A DNA stretch of 49,510 bases from an uncultured Eubacteriales bacterium (GTDB lineage Bacteria; Bacillota; Clostridia; Oscillospirales; CAG-272): the NCBI GenBank assembly GCA_934503195.1, contig CAKSVM010000011.1, forward strand, positions 1 to 49,510. Direction: 5' to 3'. The notes below the pieces were generated by a model that had not been told where the DNA came from, did not search any database, and saw only the letters and a program-made list of their open reading frames with translations. Position numbers and translations under genes: made by a program. Shown here one piece after another: positions 1 through 7,126 of this stretch (positions are counted from its first letter, which is position 1; each line of letters starts with the position of its first letter).

Positions 1-24
1 CGGCGGCCGCCGCCCCAGCTTTAT

Positions 25-71
25 CGCGGCGGCAAAGCCGCCGCGTCCGCCGGGAGCGAAGCTCCCGGCGG
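25..71. repeat. Two adjacent GC-rich perfect hairpins
   Basis: Two perfect inverted repeats lie directly downstream of the stop of the leftward oxidoreductase gene. The first has 9-bp arms at 25-33 and 37-45 around an AAA loop. The second has 11-bp arms at 47-57 and 61-71 around a GAA loop. Neither is followed by a T-run, so they are not textbook terminators, although they could still stop transcription. Their build (very GC-rich stem, three-base loop) matches the hairpin island at 4136-4435. Confidence 0.7.
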
Positions 72-85
72 CTCATCCGCAAAAC

Positions 86-1360
86 TCACTCGTACTTCCG
101 CTCGGAATAGTCGATCTTCTCCCACCAATCCGGCGCGTGGCCGATCTCGGGGATTTTCAGCGTCTTTCCGCCCAGCATCGCCGACTCGTGTGCGATCACG
201 CCCGGAATCATGCAGGCCGCCGCGTCCCAGACATTGTTCGGCGGGAGCTTCCCGCTCATCACCGCGCGGACGAAATCGTCGACAAGGAAGGGGTGCGAGC
301 CGCCGTGGCCGAGACTCGACATCAGATTCTTCTCCTTCTGAAGCTCGCGGTAAACGCCCGGAAGCCTCGAAAGATCATGCACCGGCGCGAATCCGACGTG
401 ACACGAATACTTCACCGGGTCGAGATTCGGATCGAGACGCGACTTGTTCCCGGTGTAATAAATCGAGTTGATCTCGTCCGATATGTACTCGACGCGCGGC
501 GTCTGGCCGAAGACGTTACCGTAGGTGAAGGTGTGGTGCATTCCGTTGCACATATAATTTCCCTTCGTGCCAATAAGACTCGTGATGTAGGACGACGGCT
601 TGTTCGTGCCACATCTCCGGAACTCGTTGATCCGCGCGATTCCGCCGCCCGACATCTTGAAAAGTGCCGACTCGTTCGAAAACGGATTGTCCCAGTCGTT
701 CATCCCCTTGCCGTAGATTCCGTCGCCGATGTCGTCCTCGAAGCCCATGCAGGTCACCTCGACCGGACGCTCGCCGATCGAGAGGAACATCATCGACATC
801 GAGTGCGTCGAATAATACATCGGCGGAATCCCCGCGATCCGCTTCCACTCGCTTCCGCCCGAGCCCGCGAACGACCCGAACATCTCGGTGATATCGTGGT
901 AATACTGCGACTCGCCGTAGACAAACCGCCCGAACTGCCCGGTCTTATAATGCTCGCGGCACCAGATCGCGCAGGGGAAATAGTAGCAGGTCTCGGCCGC
1001 CATGTAGATCAGCCGCTTTTTCTCGACAAGGTCAATGATCCGGAACGCCTCGTCAACGTCGCAGGACAGCGGAACCGCCGAAAAGACGTTCTTCCCGAGT
1101 TCGAGAGCCTTTATGACCATCGGCCCGTGCTGGTGGCGCTGTGTGAAGATCGCGACGCTGTCAAGCTCCGGCTCGGCTTCAAGCATATGCTCGTAGGTGT
1201 CGTAGATCCTTTCGAGTCCGAACTTTCTTCTGACCTCCTCGCGGCGTTCCGGCATGAATTCCGCGCCGACGACAAGCTCAATGTCCGGATGCGTCAGAAA
1301 GAGCTTCAGAAATGACTGCGAAAATTCGCCGAAGCCCACGATTCCGATTCTGATTCCCAT
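86..1360 (-). CDS. Gfo/Idh/MocA-family NAD(P)-dependent oxidoreductase
   Basis: The 424-residue protein opens with a Rossmann fold (GIRIGIVGFGEF, residues 2-13) and continues into a C-terminal Gfo/Idh/MocA-type domain. The family oxidises or reduces sugars, inositols and related polyols with NAD(P) in the cytoplasm. The middle of the usual EKP motif reads SAVPLS here, so the typical Lys of that motif is missing at that position and the exact reaction is open. The start follows a GGAGG site that lies inside the end of the upstream gene, whose stop is one base away, so the pair is translationally coupled. The partner is a xylose-isomerase-like protein, and an AraC regulator is divergent, which suggests a small sugar or polyol catabolic unit. 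Substrate not determinable. Confidence 0.85.
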   Translation of the reverse strand: MGIRIGIVGFGEFSQSFLKLFLTHPDIELVVGAEFMPERREEVRRKFGLERIYDTYEHMLEAEPELDSVAIFTQRHQHGPMVIKALELGKNVFSAVPLSCDVDEAFRIIDLVEKKRLIYMAAETCYYFPCAIWCREHYKTGQFGRFVYGESQYYHDITEMFGSFAGSGGSEWKRIAGIPPMYYSTHSMSMMFLSIGERPVEVTCMGFEDDIGDGIYGKGMNDWDNPFSNESALFKMSGGGIARINEFRRCGTNKPSSYITSLIGTKGNYMCNGMHHTFTYGNVFGQTPRVEYISDEINSIYYTGNKSRLDPNLDPVKYSCHVGFAPVHDLSRLPGVYRELQKEKNLMSSLGHGGSHPFLVDDFVRAVMSGKLPPNNVWDAAACMIPGVIAHESAMLGGKTLKIPEIGHAPDWWEKIDYSERKYE

Positions 1361-1361
1361 T

Positions 1362-2141
1362 TTATTTTCCTCCGTTTATCCATTCTCCGAGCGAAAACCC
1401 GGCGTTTTTCTGTCTGTATTCGAAGCCGGCATATCCGGCGTAACCCGATTTTTCAATCGCGTCGAAGACCGCGCGGTAGTTGATCTCGCCGAAGTCCGGC
1501 TCGCAGCGGTACGGCGAGTTCGCGACGTGGAAATGCCCGATGAAGTCAATCTCCCTTTCGAGCGTGTATATTAGATTCCCCTCCATCCGCTGTGTGTGAT
1601 AGAGGTCGAGCAGAACCTTCAGCGCGGGGCTGTTAATTTCGCGAACGATTTCAAACGCGTCGCGGCTGTAAGGCAGGACGTACGACGCGCGGTCGTATGT
1701 GTTCAGCGGTTCGAGAACGAGACCGATTCCCTCGTCCGCGGCGGCTTTTACGCCGATTCTGAGCGTTTCGCGGATGTTTTCGAGCGCGCGGGGGAACCCG
1801 ATTTCGGGATCAACGTCTCCGGCGAGGACGATCGCGTTCTTTATCCCTAACTTCCGCATTTCTGGAGCCGACTCATGGATCGCGGCGACAAAGTCGTCGG
1901 TTCTCCGGTGCGAAAGGATTCCGCGCATCAGCGCGGCCGAGAGATTTTCGTCGCGCGAGTCGAGATTGCAGAGGACGGCGCGTGTCCCGGTTTCTTCGAG
2001 GGTGGTTCTGAGTCGATCGAGATCCTTGTTGAAGAGCCGCCAGAACTCGATCGCGCCGACCGAGTCGGATCTTGCCGCGAGGATCTTTTCGCGGAGTGAA
2101 AGGCCGGGGTACATCATGTCGACGCAGCAGCTGAAATTCAT
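1362..2141 (-). CDS. Sugar phosphate isomerase/epimerase (xylose isomerase-like TIM barrel)
   Basis: This 259-residue protein has the AP-endonuclease-2/xylose-isomerase TIM-barrel pattern. Visible metal-site-type motifs are VLEPLNTYDRA (about residues 141-151), LLDLYHTQRMEG (about 177-188), GHFHVANSP (about 202-210) and GFEYRQ near the end. Such proteins isomerise or epimerise keto-sugars or inosose derivatives and often sit beside Gfo/Idh/MocA enzymes, as here. It starts with an ATG after ACGGAG and is the first gene of a two-gene leftward operon. Its leader contains a stem-loop at 2159-2190. The particular substrate cannot be inferred. Confidence 0.82.
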   Translation of the reverse strand: MNFSCCVDMMYPGLSLREKILAARSDSVGAIEFWRLFNKDLDRLRTTLEETGTRAVLCNLDSRDENLSAALMRGILSHRRTDDFVAAIHESAPEMRKLGIKNAIVLAGDVDPEIGFPRALENIRETLRIGVKAAADEGIGLVLEPLNTYDRASYVLPYSRDAFEIVREINSPALKVLLDLYHTQRMEGNLIYTLEREIDFIGHFHVANSPYRCEPDFGEINYRAVFDAIEKSGYAGYAGFEYRQKNAGFSLGEWINGGK

Positions 2142-2158
2142 AAAATTTCTCCGTTCCG

Positions 2159-2190
2159 GGCGGGATGAGGATTAAAATCAGAATCCCGCC
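2159..2190 (-). promoter_or_regulatory. 5' leader stem-loop of the isomerase/oxidoreductase operon
   Basis: Perfect 8-bp arms (GGCGGGAT at 2159-2166 and ATCCCGCC at 2183-2190) enclose a 16-nt loop. The element lies between the promoter and the ribosome-binding site, so it would form in the operon mRNA about 18 nt before the start codon. Role unknown: mRNA stability, or a DNA site for the divergent AraC regulator. Confidence 0.5.
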
Positions 2191-2205
2191 GCGATGTTTT
2201 TTTAT

Positions 2206-2216
2206 ATTATACCACA
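2206..2216 (-). promoter_or_regulatory. Extended -10 promoter of the leftward operon
   Basis: On the minus strand TGTGGTATAAT ends at 2206. The TGGTATAAT extended -10 is strong, but the hexamer 17 bp upstream (2229-2234) is a poor -35. The element lies back to back with the rightward AraC promoter at 2235-2263. Confidence 0.65.
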
Positions 2217-2234
2217 GATTCCGGAAAAAAGCTA

Positions 2235-2263
2235 TTGACAATCCGACATTTTATTTGTATAAT
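2235..2263 (+). promoter_or_regulatory. Sigma-70 type promoter of AraC regulator
   Basis: TTGACA at 2235-2240, a 17-bp spacer, then TATAAT at 2258-2263. This is a full consensus match. The predicted leader is only about 25 nt. Confidence 0.85.
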
Positions 2264-2294
2264 ATGATACGGAAGAACTTTTTTGGAGGAAAAA

Positions 2295-3113
2295 ATGAGA
2301 ATCCACGACTTTAACGAGCTCAGCGGAATTGATTTTCACCTGACGTATTTCAATGTATCAACGACGCTCGAAACGCCGCAGCGCACCTATCGCTGCCACA
2401 AAAGCCTGCGTCCGTACGACAGGTTCTATTATATAGATGAAGGAATCTTCACGATCACCGAGGACGGCTACGACACAATGACGCTGACAAGCGGCGACCT
2501 TCTGTATCTCCCGGCCGATTGTACATATTCTTCGGCTTGGAAGAGCGAGGAGATTTCGTATTATTCGGTGATCTTTTCGCTGGCCGAGAACCGAAGCGGC
2601 GAAAAATTCTCGCTCTCCGACCGGATCGAGCATATTCTTATGGATCACAGCGACGTCACGTCAGATCTGATGCGCAGAATCTGGACGACGCGGACGCGCG
2701 GCGGAATCGCGAGCAACATGAAGTCGTGGTCGCTATTCTTCGAGCTTTTGCAGCTGGCGACGGTCGAAAAGGTCAAGGTCGGGCTGAAAAACACGCACGC
2801 CGATATTTCCCCGGCGATAATCTATCTCGAAAACAATTTTACGAGCGACGTGAACGTTTCGGATCTGGCGAAGCTCTGCCGGATGTGCGACAGCCGTTTC
2901 CGCGCGGAATTCCTCAAATACGCGGGAATGTCGCCGATACGCTACCGGAACTATCTGCGCGCGAAAAAAGCCGCCGAACTCCTGTCCGACGGCGAATATA
3001 CGGTCAGCGAAGCGGCCGAGCTTGTCGGAATCCCCGACACGGCGTATTTCAGCCGGGTATTCCGGACGTTCATGGGCGAAAGCCCGGGAAATTTCGCAAG
3101 AAAGGGCGAGTGA
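2295..3113 (+). CDS. AraC-family transcriptional regulator
   Basis: A 272-residue protein with an N-terminal cupin-like sensing domain (about residues 1-130) and a C-terminal pair of helix-turn-helix motifs. The AraC signature region includes VSDLAKLCRMCDSRFRAEF and AAELVGIPDTAYFSRVFR followed by F.GESPGNF. The ATG at 2295 is chosen because GGAGGA sits 5 bases upstream; a TTG four codons earlier is in frame but would overlap that site. It is transcribed divergently from the Gfo/Idh/MocA and isomerase operon, which it probably controls in response to a sugar. No membrane segments are seen, so it acts in the cytoplasm. Confidence 0.88.
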   Translation: MRIHDFNELSGIDFHLTYFNVSTTLETPQRTYRCHKSLRPYDRFYYIDEGIFTITEDGYDTMTLTSGDLLYLPADCTYSSAWKSEEISYYSVIFSLAENRSGEKFSLSDRIEHILMDHSDVTSDLMRRIWTTRTRGGIASNMKSWSLFFELLQLATVEKVKVGLKNTHADISPAIIYLENNFTSDVNVSDLAKLCRMCDSRFRAEFLKYAGMSPIRYRNYLRAKKAAELLSDGEYTVSEAAELVGIPDTAYFSRVFRTFMGESPGNFARKGE

Positions 3114-3131
3114 CAACGCCGCCCGCCCTTT
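3101..3131. terminator. Possible terminator stem overlapping the araC stop codon
   Basis: AAAGGGCG at 3101-3108 pairs with CGCCCTTT at 3124-3131 around a 15-nt loop. It sits between two convergent genes and ends in only three T residues, so it is a weak candidate. Confidence 0.35.
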
Positions 3132-3153
3132 GCCTTAATATCCGATCGGGACC

Positions 3154-3939
3154 TTATCTGTACATCTCCGTCAGAAGCTCTCCGATGAAATCCGCGTCCA
3201 GAAACGACGCGATCGGATTTATCGAATTGACTCCATTCTTTCGGGCTTCGAGCTTCGCGATCTCGCGGAGCTTTTCGTTCCCGATGAACGGCGCGATTTT
3301 ACGGATTGCCTCGATTCCGGAATTATCGTAAATCTCACGCGCCAGCCCGTCAATTGTCTCCTTTTCAAGGAACGGAGCGATCGAGCGGACCGCCTCAATT
3401 CCGAACCGCTCGTAGATCTCGCGCGCCGCGCCGTTGATCAGCCCGTCATTCAGGAACGGAGCGATTTTGCGGATTCCTTCGAAATCCCCGCGCTTCAGAG
3501 CCGCTCTGAAAAGCTTTTCCTTCGCGTCGTCGCCGAGGAAGCAGAAGAGACGCGCGAAATCGGTAAGCGACGGCGCGTTTTCGTTCTCTCCGCCCATCAG
3601 ATTCTCCGCGAAGCCGTCGATTTCGGACGGCTTTATCACTGGAACCGCCTCGACCACCTCGTCAACGCTCACCTCGCCCGACTCGACCTTTTCCGAGAGG
3701 TCGCCGTTTATCACGCCCTCGGCCACCTTCGATTCTCCGCCAAGCAGGAAGTCGACGCTGACTCCGAGTGCTTCCGCGATCTCGGGGAGCCTTGAGATGT
3801 CGGGCATCGTGTTTCCGCGTTCCCACGAGCTGACCGCCTGATAGCTGACTCCGAGGAGTTCGGCGAGTTCCATCTGCGTGAGGTCGTTTTTACGCCTTGC
3901 CTCGGCGATTCTGTTTCCGGTAAAATTCATATCGAACAT
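3154..3939 (-). CDS. XRE-family regulator with C-terminal 28-residue helical repeats
   Basis: The 261-residue protein starts with a Cro/CI-type helix-turn-helix (about residues 6-60, including LTQMELAELLGVSYQAVSSWERG). An acidic, Val-rich linker follows, and the C-terminal half is built from four tandem units of about 28 residues: GDFEGIRKIAPFL.., GIEAVRSIAPFL.., GIEAIRKIAPFI.., GVNSINPIASFL... These look like HEAT-type or short alpha-alpha repeats and could bind a protein or peptide partner. The ATG at 3939 is supported by GGAAAGGATG; the longer frame upstream has no site. It stands alone under its own promoter. Targets unknown. Confidence 0.8.
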   Translation of the reverse strand: MFDMNFTGNRIAEARRKNDLTQMELAELLGVSYQAVSSWERGNTMPDISRLPEIAEALGVSVDFLLGGESKVAEGVINGDLSEKVESGEVSVDEVVEAVPVIKPSEIDGFAENLMGGENENAPSLTDFARLFCFLGDDAKEKLFRAALKRGDFEGIRKIAPFLNDGLINGAAREIYERFGIEAVRSIAPFLEKETIDGLAREIYDNSGIEAIRKIAPFIGNEKLREIAKLEARKNGVNSINPIASFLDADFIGELLTEMYR

Positions 3940-3983
3940 TTTTTCATCCTTTCCACGGCCGCGCTTTTCGCCGCCGTGACTAT

Positions 3984-4012
3984 ATTTTACCACATTCCGG
4001 GGTGGATGTACA
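3984..4012 (-). promoter_or_regulatory. Promoter of the XRE-repeat regulator
   Basis: On the minus strand TGTACA (4007-4012), a 17-bp spacer, then TGTGG-TAAAAT ending at 3984. It has an extended -10 and a partial -35. Confidence 0.65.
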
Positions 4013-4135
4013 GCAAACGCCGTTTGAGTCGGGCGATTTCAAGCACGGCTTGAGTCTGATGGCTCGTGTTTATCGCTTGAAACTACTGGTCGTTCGTGAG
4101 AGGCGCAGCTCCGGGCACGCCCTGCGCTGCGCGTT
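4013..4135. other. Non-coding stretch between regulator promoter and hairpin island
   Basis: I see no credible gene here. Short open frames exist but have no ribosome-binding site and no recognisable protein. The sequence leads into the hairpin island. Confidence 0.5.
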
Positions 4136-4435
4136 CCGGCGCGGCAAAGCCGCGCCGGGACAGCCCGTTCGGCGGCTTCGCCGCCGAACGGGCGGCAGGT
4201 TGCGCGCTCCGCGCGCAATCGGCCTCGCTTCGCGAGGCCGACGCCGCTTCGCGCCGCCTGCCGGCTTACGCCCGCTTCGCGGGCGTAAGCGTCCGTTGTC
4301 CGCTGATGTACACTGTCGGCATCTTTGAGAATATCCGCTCGCAACCGCGGCTGTTCCACAAAAATTCGTCTGCCCCCACATCAGTTTCGCGCCCGCTTCG
4401 CGGGCGCAAAAAGCGGCGCGGCTACGCCGCGCCGC
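4136..4435. repeat. Hairpin-dense GC-rich island (seven perfect short hairpins)
   Basis: Seven perfect inverted repeats follow one another, nearly all with three-base loops. Arms are 4136-4145/4149-4158 (AAA), 4164-4176/4180-4192 (TTC, 13 bp), 4200-4207/4211-4218 (TCC), 4220-4228/4232-4240 (TTC), 4265-4275/4279-4289 (TTC), 4389-4396/4400-4407 (TTC) and 4413-4422/4426-4435 (TAC). GGCAGG at 4194-4199 can also pair with CCTGCC at 4257-4262, which would enclose two of them in a multibranched structure. The only non-hairpin part is 4290-4388. No protein is encoded. The same style recurs at 25-71. Confidence 0.75.
4408..4435 (-). terminator. Intrinsic terminator of bioY
   Basis: Read on the minus strand, a perfect 10-bp GC stem (4435-4426 with 4422-4413) with a GTA loop is followed at once by TTTTT (4412-4408). 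It lies 22 bases past the bioY stop, as expected for a rho-independent terminator. Confidence 0.75.
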
Positions 4436-4456
4436 CCCATAAAATCCCTGACGCCT

Positions 4457-5017
4457 TTACCCCTTGCTCTTCGCCCCGATAAGCTTCGGCGCGCGAACCC
4501 GAACCGCCTTCGCCAAAGCGTAGGCCAAAACAAGCGAAACCGCGTCCTTCGGTATGTACGGAAGACAAGCCAGTAAAAACGCCTCGCCGAACTTCCGCCC
4601 CGTCACCGCGCCGAACTGTAAACCTCCGAGTACATGGCAGACCATCAGCCCGCAAAACCCGATCGCCAGCGCGATAACCGTACCGAGAACATGATTCTTT
4701 CCCTTGTAAACTTCTATCCCGAGTCCGCATAACAGCGCGAAAAACAAAAACCCGAAGATGAATCCACCCGTCGCGCCCACAAGCACCGAAACTCCGCCGC
4801 GGAATCCCGCGAATACCGGAATCCCTACCGCCCCGATCGCGATGTATATACCGACCGCCAGCGTCCCGCGCCACATCCCGAGCATATATCCGCATAACGC
4901 CACCGCGAAGGTTTGCAGCGTTATCGGCACTCCCCCCGGCATCGGAATCGAAATAAGCGACAATACCGCCGTCAGAGCCGCGAAAAGCGCGACAAATACC
5001 AGATCTTTTACCTTCAT
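4457..5017 (-). CDS. bioY: BioY biotin ECF transporter S component
   Basis: A 186-residue, very hydrophobic protein with about six membrane helices and the BioY family pattern. It opens MKVKDLVFVALFAALTAVLS, followed by PGGVPITLQTF and a Gly-rich GGVSVLVGATGGFIFGF segment. BioY captures biotin at the cytoplasmic membrane and works with the shared energy-coupling module (EcfA, EcfA', EcfT), none of which is in this window. The start is preceded by AAAGGA. The gene is monocistronic, with its own consensus promoter, an overlapping palindromic operator and a terminator. This fits biotin-responsive control. Confidence 0.92.
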   Translation of the reverse strand: MKVKDLVFVALFAALTAVLSLISIPMPGGVPITLQTFAVALCGYMLGMWRGTLAVGIYIAIGAVGIPVFAGFRGGVSVLVGATGGFIFGFLFFALLCGLGIEVYKGKNHVLGTVIALAIGFCGLMVCHVLGGLQFGAVTGRKFGEAFLLACLPYIPKDAVSLVLAYALAKAVRVRAPKLIGAKSKG

Positions 5018-5030
5018 ACAGCAAATCCTT

Positions 5031-5054
5031 TCCGGGATGGTCCGCCACCCCGGA
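5031..5054 (-). promoter_or_regulatory. Imperfect hairpin at 5' end of bioY mRNA
   Basis: The segment 5031-5040 pairs with 5045-5054 with one mismatch around a 4-nt loop. It covers the predicted first 20 bases of the bioY transcript and may stabilise the mRNA. Confidence 0.35.
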
Positions 5055-5058
5055 TAAT

Positions 5059-5087
5059 ATTATACCATATTCCGGATGAATTGTCAA
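5059..5087 (-). promoter_or_regulatory. bioY promoter
   Basis: Minus strand: TTGACA (5082-5087), 17-bp spacer, TATAAT (5059-5064), with TGG just before the -10. Full consensus. Confidence 0.9.
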
Positions 5088-5102
5088 CCGTGGTTGACAA
5101 TT
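5079..5102. promoter_or_regulatory. Palindromic operator covering the bioY -35
   Basis: Perfect 11-bp arms (AATTGTCAACC and GGTTGACAATT) around 2 bp. The cores TTGTCAACC and GGTTGACAA each differ by one base from the half-sites of BirA operators (TTGTTAACC / GGTTAACAA), which are normally 14-16 bp apart. Overlap with the -35 implies repression. The regulator is inferred, not seen in this window. Confidence 0.7.
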
Positions 5103-5129
5103 AAATTCGGGGATCCGACGCGCGAAAAT

Positions 5130-6416
5130 TCAGTCATTATGCTCGATTGTCGAATCGCTCTTTGCCGGAATGTCCGTGTCGTCAAAGTGAATCATCACGT
5201 TCGCCGCCTCAAGCGAACTCTGGAGCTTCTTTATGTCAACCGAACAGATGTCACGCGAGCCGTCGATCGCCATCGAGCAGGCAAGTCCCGCCGCCTGACC
5301 CGAAATTATCGCCGGGGGAATCACTCTCAGCACGTCCCACGCGTAGCCGTCGCCCGCCGCCGTCCGTCCGCAGGTGATCAGATTCGCAGCCCTGTGGTTC
5401 ACAAGCGTCCGGTACGGGATCTCGAAAAGATAGTCGCGGCGGTCAAAATCGTTGATCGCGCCGACCGAATCCTCAAAATGCCGGTACGTGTCGGTCTCGC
5501 GCAGAACGTAATCGCCCTCGATCCGCCGCGTCGTCCGGAACTGACACATTCCCGGAAGCGTCACAACGTCGCGCGAAAGTCTGTCCTCCTTCTTCAGCTT
5601 TTCAAGCATCTGAAGCTGATTCGTCACGAGATACCGATTCACTTCCTCGCTTCTCGTGCCGTAGTAGAGTGGAATATCGGCCGGATGACCGCCGCCGTAG
5701 AGACTCGATCCGCCGCCGCAGACGCCGCCGATCGCGTTCTTTATGTTCCCCGTCTCGACCGCCTTCTTGCAGCTGTCAAGCGAGATTCTGAATCCGATGT
5801 AGGTGTGGAAATTCCCGCGCTCGGCCGTCGGAATCCCCGCGCGGTAAACGAGATCGCAGTCGCCCGTCGCGTCGACGAACATATCGGCCGTGTAATATTC
5901 GCGCCCCGATTTGTTCTCTATGACAACGCCCTTTATCACCGTCCTCCCGCCGACCTCCTCGGTCACCGGAACCGAGAGAACGCTGTCAAACATCAGGTCG
6001 ACGCCGTTACTCACGCACATTTCGGTCAGCTGAAGCGCGAAGATCTCGGCCGGGTATTTCGTCTGATATCTCGGCGGCTTTTCGCCCTTCGCCGCGTATT
6101 CGGAAAGCTTTTCATCGGAAATCCGGCCGTTCTCGAACGCCGGGTCGATCCCGCCGTAGCCGTAGGTGATCGACATCCGCAGCATCTCCTCGGCCATGCC
6201 GAAAATGATCTGCTTTCCGCGTCCGTTGCACATCGGAACGAAATAGTTGATCAGTCCGAGCGTGGCGAGTCCGCCGAGCTTCTGCGCCTTTTCGATCAGC
6301 AGAACGTGTTTTCCCGCGCGCGCCGCCTGAACCGCCGCCGCGACTCCCGCGACTCCTCCGCCCGCGACGATGAGGTCGTAGTGACCCTTTTCGATGATGT
6401 TTTCCTGTAGAATCAT
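5130..6416 (-). CDS. FAD-dependent oxidoreductase (FAD_oxidored family)
   Basis: The 428-residue protein begins with a dinucleotide-binding fold: YDLIVAGGGVAGVAAAVQAA at residues 13-32, then LIEK at 40-43 and GGLATLGL. A second cofactor-contact region, ADMFVDATGDCDL, lies near residues 205-217, and TCGRTAAGDGYA.. is near the C-terminus. This is the large, poorly characterised FAD_oxidored group often linked to carbohydrate or aromatic metabolism. Cytoplasmic, with no signal peptide. The ATG at 6416 is preferred because AAAGGA precedes it by 9 bases; the ATG six codons upstream has no site and lies only about 8 nt from the predicted transcription start. Monocistronic. Confidence 0.8.
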   Translation of the reverse strand: MILQENIIEKGHYDLIVAGGGVAGVAAAVQAARAGKHVLLIEKAQKLGGLATLGLINYFVPMCNGRGKQIIFGMAEEMLRMSITYGYGGIDPAFENGRISDEKLSEYAAKGEKPPRYQTKYPAEIFALQLTEMCVSNGVDLMFDSVLSVPVTEEVGGRTVIKGVVIENKSGREYYTADMFVDATGDCDLVYRAGIPTAERGNFHTYIGFRISLDSCKKAVETGNIKNAIGGVCGGGSSLYGGGHPADIPLYYGTRSEEVNRYLVTNQLQMLEKLKKEDRLSRDVVTLPGMCQFRTTRRIEGDYVLRETDTYRHFEDSVGAINDFDRRDYLFEIPYRTLVNHRAANLITCGRTAAGDGYAWDVLRVIPPAIISGQAAGLACSMAIDGSRDICSVDIKKLQSSLEAANVMIHFDDTDIPAKSDSTIEHND

Positions 6417-6448
6417 GGAATTCTGTCCTTTCATTTATTGATGAGTAA

Positions 6449-6477
6449 ATTATACCATACGATCCCGGAGAAGTCAA
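6449..6477 (-). promoter_or_regulatory. Promoter of the FAD oxidoreductase
   Basis: Minus strand: TTGACT (6472-6477), 17-bp spacer ending in ATGG, TATAAT (6449-6454). Confidence 0.85.
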
Positions 6478-6563
6478 GAGATTTTTTTCTCAATTTCTTG
6501 GATTATTTTAACATAGCCCGCGCCAAAACCGATTTTTCACACGAATATACAGGTGAGTACTCA

Positions 6564-6581
6564 ATAGATCAGATGATCTAT
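6564..6581. promoter_or_regulatory. Palindrome upstream of the ECF sigma gene
   Basis: ATAGATCA and TGATCTAT form a perfect 8+2+8 palindrome, ending 18 bases before the sigma-factor start codon and just before its AGGAG site. It could be an operator or a short mRNA hairpin. No clear housekeeping promoter is visible upstream. Confidence 0.5.
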
Positions 6582-6599
6582 CATAAAAGGAGTTAACCC

Positions 6600-7115
6600 A
6601 TGACAGAATCAGAACTTGCAGTTTTAATGAAAAAATACGAAAATCTCGTCTGGACGGTCGTCTCGGGGATCCTGAAAAGCCGGCGCGACCGCGAGGAGGT
6701 CACGGCCGACGTCTTCGTCTCGCTCTGGAAAAGCGGATTCGACGACTCCTCGCCCGGCGCGAAAAGCTTCGTCATCACGGTCGCCAAACGCCGCGCCACC
6801 GATCGGCTCCGTCTTATGCGCCCCGATGAATTCCTCGGCGAAACCGAGGAGCTCTCCGAGATCCTTGACGCCGACTCGGGTCAGGTGATCGACGAGGAGG
6901 TCATCGACAGGCTCGAAAACGAGCAGATCGCGTCGGTCATAAGGTCGCTCGACCCGCCCGACGACGAGATTTTCACCCGCCGCTACTGGTACGATCAGAA
7001 GGTGAAGACGATCGCCGAGGAACTCGGCCTCACGCCTTCGTTCGTCAAAACCCGCCTTGAGCGCGCGAAAACCGGAATCCGGGAAAAGCTCGTCGCGCTC
7101 GGAATCACACGTTAG
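6600..7115 (+). CDS. ECF-type RNA polymerase sigma factor
   Basis: A 171-residue sigma-70 family protein of extracytoplasmic-function size. Region 2 spans about residues 8-75 (YENLVWTVVSGILKSRRDREEVTADVFVSLW). Region 4 spans about 115-168, with the helix-turn-helix KTIAEELGLTPSFVKTRLERAK. It redirects RNA polymerase to a small regulon. AGGAG lies 7 bases before the ATG. The next gene, 11 bases downstream, is a membrane protein with a short cytoplasmic head, the usual arrangement for a sigma factor and its anti-sigma. The promoter does not look sigma-A-like, so self-activation is plausible. Confidence 0.92.
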   Translation: MTESELAVLMKKYENLVWTVVSGILKSRRDREEVTADVFVSLWKSGFDDSSPGAKSFVITVAKRRATDRLRLMRPDEFLGETEELSEILDADSGQVIDEEVIDRLENEQIASVIRSLDPPDDEIFTRRYWYDQKVKTIAEELGLTPSFVKTRLERAKTGIREKLVALGITR

Positions 7116-7126
7116 GAGGACAAAAT

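Noticed and set aside
137..1315. Long open frame opposite the Gfo/Idh/MocA oxidoreductase gene
   Set aside because: Arg-rich, low-complexity translation with no family pattern and no ribosome site. It mirrors the GC-rich codons of the real gene.
4002..4576. Several short open frames over the hairpin island
   Set aside because: They overlap in many frames, have Arg/Ala-rich translations dictated by the palindromes, and lack ribosome-binding sites.
5076..6410. 444-codon open frame opposite the FAD oxidoreductase
   Set aside because: The translation is His/Arg/Val-rich without motifs, while the other strand encodes a clear FAD enzyme with promoter and ribosome site.
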